In this document: positions 7,665-11,420 of the stretch, in pieces | Numbering within the stretch: the first letter of the stretch is position 1 | Layout of the letters: each line of letters opens with the position of its first letter | Source: Campylobacteraceae bacterium | Lineage (GTDB): Bacteria; Campylobacterota; Campylobacteria; Campylobacterales; Campylobacteraceae | NCBI GenBank assembly: GCA_031290675.1 | Contig: JAITNC010000045.1 | Coordinates: 1-11,420 of the forward strand | DNA length: 11,420 nt | Direction of reading: 5' to 3' | Program-made: the position numbers and the translations under genes | Notes under the pieces: model-generated | Database searches by the model: none | What the model was told of the DNA's origin: nothing | What the model saw: only the letters and a program-made list of their open reading frames with translations

Positions 7665-7778
7665 GTCTAAATGACAAACCTCCTTTTTGTAGCATTATAG
7701 AGAGCCGCGGCGCTTCCTCACATCCTTTAAAGTGCGCCGCGGCTCCATCTATAATGTAAATTTCTTCCCAATTTTTCT
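7665..7778 (+). ncRNA. Candidate structured leader or small RNA (tentative)
   Basis: A transcript from the TATAAT at 7653 would carry CCUCCUUUUU (7679-7688), complementary to Shine-Dalgarno sequences, then a 21-bp hairpin (7693-7756) whose 20-nt loop is also C/U-rich (UUCCUC, AUCCUUU). A T-rich stretch (CCCAATTTTTCTG) lies 12-22 nt after the stem, too far for a classical terminator. I cannot match it to a named RNA family such as 6S, tmRNA, RNase P or SRP RNA. The ends are guesses. It may equally be only the 5' untranslated region of the next gene. Confidence 0.28.
7693..7756. repeat. 21-bp inverted repeat with GC-rich core and 20-nt loop
   Basis: The left arm is CATTATAGA (7693-7701) plus GAGCCGCGGCGC (7702-7713). 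The right arm is GCGCCGCGGCTC (7734-7745), two unpaired bases CA (7746-7747), then TCTATAATG (7748-7756). Thus 12 GC-rich pairs and 9 AT-rich pairs are perfect, with one 2-nt bulge. The 20-nt loop contains the palindrome CTTTAAAG (7725-7732). Each arm carries TATAAT pointing outward: + strand 7750-7755 in the right arm, - strand in the left arm. There is no adjacent T-tract, so it is not an ordinary terminator. It may be a palindromic mobile unit, an RNase III or regulatory hairpin, or paired divergent promoters. Confidence 0.85.
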
Positions 7779-7780
7779 GT

Positions 7781-7786
7781 TATAAT
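7781..7786 (+). promoter_or_regulatory. -10 box placed for leaderless transcription of the binding-protein gene
   Basis: A perfect TATAAT ends 6 bases before the ATG at 7793. With the usual spacing the first transcribed base is the A of that ATG, which would give a leaderless mRNA. This agrees with the absence of any ribosome site before the ATG (TTTTCTGTTATAATACGCAA contains none). A T-rich stretch lies upstream but no -35 box. Confidence 0.5.
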
Positions 7787-7792
7787 ACGCAA

Positions 7793-9286
7793 ATGAAAAA
7801 ACTTATCATTCCAATATTATTTTGTGCGGCGCTTTTTGGCTCGTCGCTGCATCTTTCCATGAGTGCCAACCCAGGCAGGATAAATCCTATACTCTCTACA
7901 GATTCAGTGAGTGCGGAGATATCGCAGTTTATATTCAACAGCCTCATCACTTATGATGAAAACGCTTCTATCAAAATGGAGCTGGCGAAATCATACGAGT
8001 TTTTAGATAACAGAACGCTGCTTTTCCACTTGCGTGACGATATACTTTGGTCTGACGGAGAACGCTTTGGGGCGAAAGATGTGCTTTTTACGTATGAGAG
8101 CATCATAAGTCCAAAACTCTCTACCCCTTACGCCGCTGACTTCAAACACGTTGAGAAGGTTGAGGCGCTAGACAACCTGAGCGTGAAAATAACTTACAAA
8201 TACCCCTACTTCAAAGCTCTTGAGACATGGATGATGGGCATACTGCCCGAACACATCTTGAAAAACGAAAGCTCTCTTATGACGAGCAGTTTCAACCAAA
8301 AACCCACAGGTACGGGAATGTTTACCTTGAAAAAGTTTTCCATCTCAAGCGATTTTATTTTAGAAGCGAACAAAAAATACTTTTTAGGCTCTCCAAAACT
8401 TGACTCCCTCGTGTACCATTTCGCACCCGACACAACTACTGAATTTTTGATGCTGAAAGCAGGCGAGCTTGATATGGGCGACATCACACCGCTGCAGTTC
8501 AACAGACAGCTTGATAAAAAGTTCCGCGAAAAGTACGATATACACGAGAGCATATCGCACTCATATTCATATGTCGGGTTCAATCTTGACCTGCCAAAGT
8601 TCAAAGACGCAAAAATCAGAGAAGCGTTAAGCCTTGCGATAGACAGACAAGAGCTCATAGACATCTTGCTTTTTGGCGAAGGGGTGGTGTGTACAGGGCC
8701 ATTTTTGCCCGCTACTAACGCTTTTAACGCTGAAGTAAAGTTGCCCGAGAGGGATATCAAAAAAGCCAAAGAGCTTCTGAAAAAAGCGGGATATGATGAG
8801 AAAAACCCTTTTGAATTTGAGCTTGTGACCAACACAGGGCAGAGGACTTATGCGGCACAGATTTTGCAACGTCAGTTAAAAGAGGCGGGCGTTTTGATGA
8901 AAATACGTGTTATGGAGTGGCAGGCGTTTTTGAACACAGTCATAACTCCTCGTAGATTTGACGCTTTTTTGATGGGCTGGTCGCTTGGTATCAAGTCCGA
9001 CGCTTATGCGATTTGGCACAGCGAGTCCGACAAGGTGGGCGGTTTCAACCTCGTAGGCTACAAAAACGATGAGGTGGACAAACTTATAAAGGAGGCAGAG
9101 CGGACGATAGACGAGGATGAATTTGGCAGGATTTACAGACGGATTTTTGCTCTTATCGCCGATGATAAACCATATCTATTCTTATTTATACCCAAAAAGT
9201 TAACGGCTGTTAATAAAAATATCTCTCACGTTTACCCTTCTATTATAGGAATTACACATAATATTTTAGAATGGGAGAAAAGATAA
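7793..9286 (+). CDS. Orphan periplasmic solute-binding protein, family 5 (peptide/nickel ABC type)
   Basis: The 497-residue protein has a signal sequence (MKKLIIPILFCAALFGSS, cleavage probably near residue 18) and then a family-5 binding-protein fold. Landmarks are NPGRINPILSTDSVS and FNSLITYDE near the mature start, LWSDGERFGAKDVLFTYE in the middle of domain I, GYVG-like SYVGFNLD before IREALSLAIDRQEL, and MGWSLGIKSDAYAIWHS plus YKNDEVDKLIKEA near the end. Such proteins deliver oligopeptides, nickel complexes or similar ligands to an ABC transporter. No permease or ATPase gene is next to it. C12 lacks a proper lipobox, so it is probably soluble in the periplasm. The start fits the signal sequence and a leaderless promoter. 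It stands between rpsI and the cadF-type gene, which are neighbours in C. jejuni. Ligand unknown. Confidence 0.9.
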   Translation: MKKLIIPILFCAALFGSSLHLSMSANPGRINPILSTDSVSAEISQFIFNSLITYDENASIKMELAKSYEFLDNRTLLFHLRDDILWSDGERFGAKDVLFTYESIISPKLSTPYAADFKHVEKVEALDNLSVKITYKYPYFKALETWMMGILPEHILKNESSLMTSSFNQKPTGTGMFTLKKFSISSDFILEANKKYFLGSPKLDSLVYHFAPDTTTEFLMLKAGELDMGDITPLQFNRQLDKKFREKYDIHESISHSYSYVGFNLDLPKFKDAKIREALSLAIDRQELIDILLFGEGVVCTGPFLPATNAFNAEVKLPERDIKKAKELLKKAGYDEKNPFEFELVTNTGQRTYAAQILQRQLKEAGVLMKIRVMEWQAFLNTVITPRRFDAFLMGWSLGIKSDAYAIWHSESDKVGGFNLVGYKNDEVDKLIKEAERTIDEDEFGRIYRRIFALIADDKPYLFLFIPKKLTAVNKNISHVYPSIIGITHNILEWEKR

Positions 9287-9310
9287 ATCTTGTTTTAAAA
9301 TTAATTCAGA

Positions 9311-9316
9311 TATAAT
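9311..9316 (+). promoter_or_regulatory. Probable -10 box of the cadF-type gene promoter
   Basis: TATAAT in the 74-nt gap after the binding-protein gene, preceded by an AT-rich stretch (TGTTTTAAAATTAATTCAGA). Transcription would start near 9323 and give a leader of about 38 nt that contains the strong ribosome site. The same transcript would cover the downstream mscS gene. Confidence 0.6.
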
Positions 9317-9346
9317 AAACACTTTTAAATCAACTTTTTTAGGGAC

Positions 9347-9352
9347 GGAGGG
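9347..9352 (+). promoter_or_regulatory. Strong ribosome binding site that sets the cadF-type start
   Basis: GGAGGG lies 8 nt before ATG 9361 and only 2 nt before the in-frame TTG at 9355. The spacing decides for ATG 9361, which also begins a standard MKKT signal sequence. It is the strongest Shine-Dalgarno match in the window, in line with an abundant outer membrane protein. Confidence 0.8.
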
Positions 9353-9360
9353 TATTGGAT

Positions 9361-10449
9361 ATGAAGAAGACAGTTTTGTTGATGGGCTTATGCTCATTAT
9401 TGTTCGCTGCTGAAGGCAGATATGAGGTCACGCCTACTATTAGCGGAGTTTTTCCAGAGGGTAACACTGACTTGAAAAGCGAGCTTAGCGTAGGTTTGAG
9501 GGTTGCAAAATATTTTGATGATGCATTCATCAATAAATACGAGATAGGCGCTGAAACTACAAGAGCGCATTATAAAGATTTAGGTCCTGGTACAGGCAAT
9601 AGACAAGCTATAATCAGTCGTTTTTTCATTCATGGTATCAAAGAGTTTGAAATCAGTGACAAGGCGTACTTTTACGCTCTTGCCGGACTTGGATATGAAA
9701 ATATTCGCAAGAAAGCAAGATATGGTAACAACGACAGCCCGTATGGAAATTACGGCTTGGGCTTTAAGTACGATATAGCAGAGGATTTATCCTTAAGAGC
9801 TGAACTTCGCCACGCTATCAAACTACACAGTGGACATGGCGATAACAACCTTTTTGCGACACTGGGTGTTGCTTATGCTATTGGTAAAAAACCATCTAAA
9901 GTTGTGATTTCGACTGAAGTTGAGACGCCAATTTACGATACGCCAATTCAAGCGGAGCCAACCGAGAAGGTTGATGATGAGCCTACCGAAACAACAGCTG
10001 TAGAGCCTGAAGTAGTTCAAGAGCTTGACAGCGACAATGACGGAGTTGTTGACAGTGCGGATTTGTGCCCAAATACGCCGACTAGCTCTAAAGTTGATGA
10101 AGTTGGGTGCGTGAAAGCTATCACACTACATGTCAATTTTACATCAGGCAAATCCGATATTCTTGTAAATTATATGCCACAGATAGTATCTGTAGCGGAA
10201 ATATTAAAAAATGAGACAAACTATAGAGTTATACTTGAGGGACACACAGACTCAACAGGTTCTGAGAAATTTAACTTGAAACTTTCCGAAGAAAGAGTTA
10301 AGGCGGTCGCAGGTCAACTTATCCGTTTAGGAGTTGATAGCAACCGTATAACTACCGAATCGTATGGTGAGACAAAACCTTTGGTGGCAAATGATACCGC
10401 AGAGGGAAGAGCTAAAAATAGAAGAGTTGAGGCTAATTTTATTAAGTAG
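9361..10449 (+). CDS. CadF-type OmpA-family outer membrane protein
   Basis: The 362-residue protein has a signal sequence (cleavage probably after A17), an N-terminal beta-barrel to about residue 180 (YEVTPTISG, EGNTDL, AYFYALAGLGYE, GNYGLGFKYD), an acidic Pro/Glu/Thr linker (about 183-222), one calcium-type thrombospondin-3 repeat with D223, D225, D227, D231 and D234 and a likely C236-C250 disulfide, and a C-terminal OmpA domain. In that domain GHTDSTG (D297) and SEERVKAV (R312) have the spacing of the Asp/Arg pair that holds diaminopimelate of peptidoglycan. Barrel and C-terminal patterns follow C. jejuni CadF closely, and rpsI-cadF synteny supports orthology. The CadF fibronectin motif FRLS is replaced by YDIA (137-140), so adhesion to host fibronectin is not expected. 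Likely role: anchoring the outer membrane to the wall. Confidence 0.88.
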   Translation: MKKTVLLMGLCSLLFAAEGRYEVTPTISGVFPEGNTDLKSELSVGLRVAKYFDDAFINKYEIGAETTRAHYKDLGPGTGNRQAIISRFFIHGIKEFEISDKAYFYALAGLGYENIRKKARYGNNDSPYGNYGLGFKYDIAEDLSLRAELRHAIKLHSGHGDNNLFATLGVAYAIGKKPSKVVISTEVETPIYDTPIQAEPTEKVDDEPTETTAVEPEVVQELDSDNDGVVDSADLCPNTPTSSKVDEVGCVKAITLHVNFTSGKSDILVNYMPQIVSVAEILKNETNYRVILEGHTDSTGSEKFNLKLSEERVKAVAGQLIRLGVDSNRITTESYGETKPLVANDTAEGRAKNRRVEANFIK

Positions 10450-10455
10450 TTCACT

Positions 10456-11265
10456 ATGACTGATTTTTTGACACAAGAGCGCATTCTGGAGTTGCTTAGC
10501 ACTTACGGATTGCGCATAGTTGGCGCTTTGCTGATATTTTTTATAGGCAGGAAAGTAGCTTTATGGCTTTCAAAGATGTTTGTCAAAATCGTTGGCAAAA
10601 CATCTTTGGACGAAACAACAGCTTCATTTTTGAGCAGCGCTATCTATATGATTTTGCTGCTCATAGTCGTTCTCGCCGCTTTATCAAATCTCGGCGTCGA
10701 GACTACATCGTTTGTCGCTTTATTGGGAGCTATGGGGCTCGCGATAGGTATGGCGCTGAGAGACTCTTTCTCAAGCATAGGCGCAGGGCTTTTGCTTGTG
10801 TTTTTCAAGCCTTTCAAAGTCAAGGACTTGATAGATTTGTCGGGAGTTTTGGGGACGGTCGAGGCTATCAATATATTTAGCACGGTTTTGAAGACTACAG
10901 ACAACAAACAAATCATCATACCAAACTCTAAAGTAGTGACAGACAACATCATCAACTATTCGGCGAAAAAATTGCGCAGGGTAGATTTGGTGTTTGGTAT
11001 CGGCTATGAGGACGACCTTTTGAAGGCGAAAAAAGTCTTGGGAGATATCATATCATCGTACGCCAAAATCCTCAAAGAACCTGAACCGCTTATCGCTGTG
11101 CTGGCTCTGTCCCAAAGCAGTGTGGATTTTACGGTAAGAGTTTGGGTAAAGACTGATGATTATTGGGACGTCTACTTCTATCTAAATGAAAATGTGAAGT
11201 TGAGGTTTGACGAGGAGAAGATAAGTATACCTTATCCGCAACTAACAGTATCAAAAAAACCTTAA
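10456..11265 (+). CDS. mscS: Small-conductance mechanosensitive channel MscS
   Basis: The 269-residue protein has the MscS layout: TM1 (about 17-37), TM2 (58-81), pore helix TM3 (85-115), then the cytoplasmic cage with GVLGTVEAINIFSTVLKT, the IPNSKVVTDNIINYS stretch, VRVWVKTDDY and ending PYPQLTV. It opens under membrane tension to release solutes after osmotic downshock. The TM3 Ala/Gly packing pattern (GAMGLAIGMAL) is kept. The E. coli pair Q112-G113 is R102-D103 here, while G121 is kept as G111. It starts 6 nt after the cadF-type stop with only a weak ribosome site (AAGTAG), so it is probably cotranscribed and partly coupled to it. Length is close to the 286 residues of E. coli MscS. Confidence 0.95.
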   Translation: MTDFLTQERILELLSTYGLRIVGALLIFFIGRKVALWLSKMFVKIVGKTSLDETTASFLSSAIYMILLLIVVLAALSNLGVETTSFVALLGAMGLAIGMALRDSFSSIGAGLLLVFFKPFKVKDLIDLSGVLGTVEAINIFSTVLKTTDNKQIIIPNSKVVTDNIINYSAKKLRRVDLVFGIGYEDDLLKAKKVLGDIISSYAKILKEPEPLIAVLALSQSSVDFTVRVWVKTDDYWDVYFYLNENVKLRFDEEKISIPYPQLTVSKKP

Positions 11266-11420
11266 TGGGGAAATTGCAACGATGTTAGCGTGTGAAAGAG
11301 CGAGCTAAAAATTGTAAAAGACAAGAGAATTGACATATCAAATTTATGTTCTTATGGCGTAGGTATTTTGTGCCAAGACGAGGCAGAGAGTGAGCCTGCT
11401 AGGAATAATACATACTAGTA
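11266..11420 (+). other. Unassigned non-coding region after mscS with several short stems
   Basis: I see no convincing coding sequence in the last 155 bases: ATG frames are short (ATG 11282 stops after 8 codons), although one frame stays open from about 11296 to 11408 without a start. The sequence has stem-forming pieces: TTAGC (11285-11289) with GCTAA (11304-11308); TTGA/TCAA around 11330-11341; GTAGGTATT (11359-11367) with AATACATAC (11407-11415), 8 of 9 pairs; and TGCC (11371-11374) with GGCA (11382-11385) inside that. GTGTG at 11290 recalls the 5' end of group II introns, but this alone is weak. There is no typical terminator for mscS. It could be the start of a structured RNA or intron that continues past the window. 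Confidence 0.4.

Noticed and set aside
7679..7688. CCTCCTTTTT as the end of a 16S rRNA gene
   Set aside because: Only the anti-Shine-Dalgarno-like bases match; the conserved GGATCA before it and the rest of 16S are absent.
7671..7700. Nine-codon frame MTNLLFVAL before the inverted repeat, a possible leader peptide
   Set aside because: No ribosome site and no regulatory codons (no run of one amino acid); such a short frame can arise by chance.
7734..7778. Large inverted repeat as an intrinsic terminator
   Set aside because: The stem is followed by GTAAATTTC rather than an immediate T-run; the real rpsI terminator is at 7557-7589.
7793..7860. Lipoprotein signal in the binding protein (Cys at residue 12)
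   Set aside because: The residues before the Cys (ILF) do not fit a lipobox and the Cys lies inside the hydrophobic core of the signal sequence.
8206..8835. 209-codon open frame on the - strand
   Set aside because: It lies wholly opposite the well-supported binding-protein gene, has Ser/Leu-rich low-complexity composition typical of antisense frames, and matches nothing I know.
9355..9360. TTG 9355 as start of the cadF-type gene; likewise TTG 400 and TTG 3911 for their genes
   Set aside because: Spacing from GGAGGG is too short for 9355. For the other two, the ATGs overlap the upstream stops (TGATG, ATGA) and fit signal sequence, Walker A or ribosome-site spacing better.
11330..11357. Promoter with TTGACA at 11330-11335
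   Set aside because: No acceptable -10 box at 16-18 nt (CTTATGG only), and -35 boxes are not a feature of this phylum.
1..11420. CRISPR array, tRNA, rRNA, transposase or phage genes
   Set aside because: I saw no regular repeat-spacer pattern, cloverleaf, rRNA motif or mobile-element coding sequence; the inverted repeat at 7693-7756 is the only mobile-unit candidate.

Overview
The window looks like a chromosomal segment from a Campylobacterota (epsilonproteobacterial) organism. The genes, all on the + strand, are: end of a cbb3 oxidase subunit, a DUF4006 protein, a 33-residue membrane protein, a TPM-like membrane protein, a FixH/CcoH-like protein, AddB, AddA, L13, S9, a family-5 solute-binding protein, a CadF-type OmpA protein and MscS. 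From memory, the block ccoP ... addB-addA-rplM-rpsI-cadF has the same order as the C. jejuni region Cj1487c to Cj1478c. Sigma70-like boxes are TATAAT-type -10 elements behind AT-rich stretches without a clear -35, as expected for this phylum. The loss of the CadF fibronectin motif and the MscS/peptide-binding neighbours suggest a free-living relative rather than a Campylobacter pathogen, but this is inference.

Layout. (1) 1-1552: tail of the cbb3 oxidase operon with four small membrane or periplasmic proteins. They are tightly packed, with two overlapping junctions (TGATG, and a 17-nt overlap), and probably serve oxidase assembly. (2) 1611-6637: addB and addA, joined by an ATGA overlap, encoding the double-strand-break helicase-nuclease. 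(3) 6720-7547: rplM-rpsI behind their own promoter, closed by a clear intrinsic terminator at 7557-7589. (4) 7590-7792: an unusual intergenic region with an upstream TATAAT, a C/U-rich stretch, a 21-bp inverted repeat and a second TATAAT that would start transcription exactly on the next ATG. (5) 7793-9286: an orphan periplasmic solute-binding protein that interrupts the rpsI-cadF neighbourhood. (6) 9361-11265: a CadF-type outer membrane protein with its own promoter and strong ribosome site, followed after 6 nt by mscS. (7) 11266-11420: non-coding, with repeated short stems, possibly the start of a structured RNA that runs off the window.

Most genes are housekeeping. The places that deserve a second look are the intergenic hairpin region at 7650-7795, the orphan binding protein, the uncharacterised quartet behind ccoP, and the structured 3' end of the window. 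I do not see CRISPR arrays, tRNA or rRNA genes, or transposase genes.
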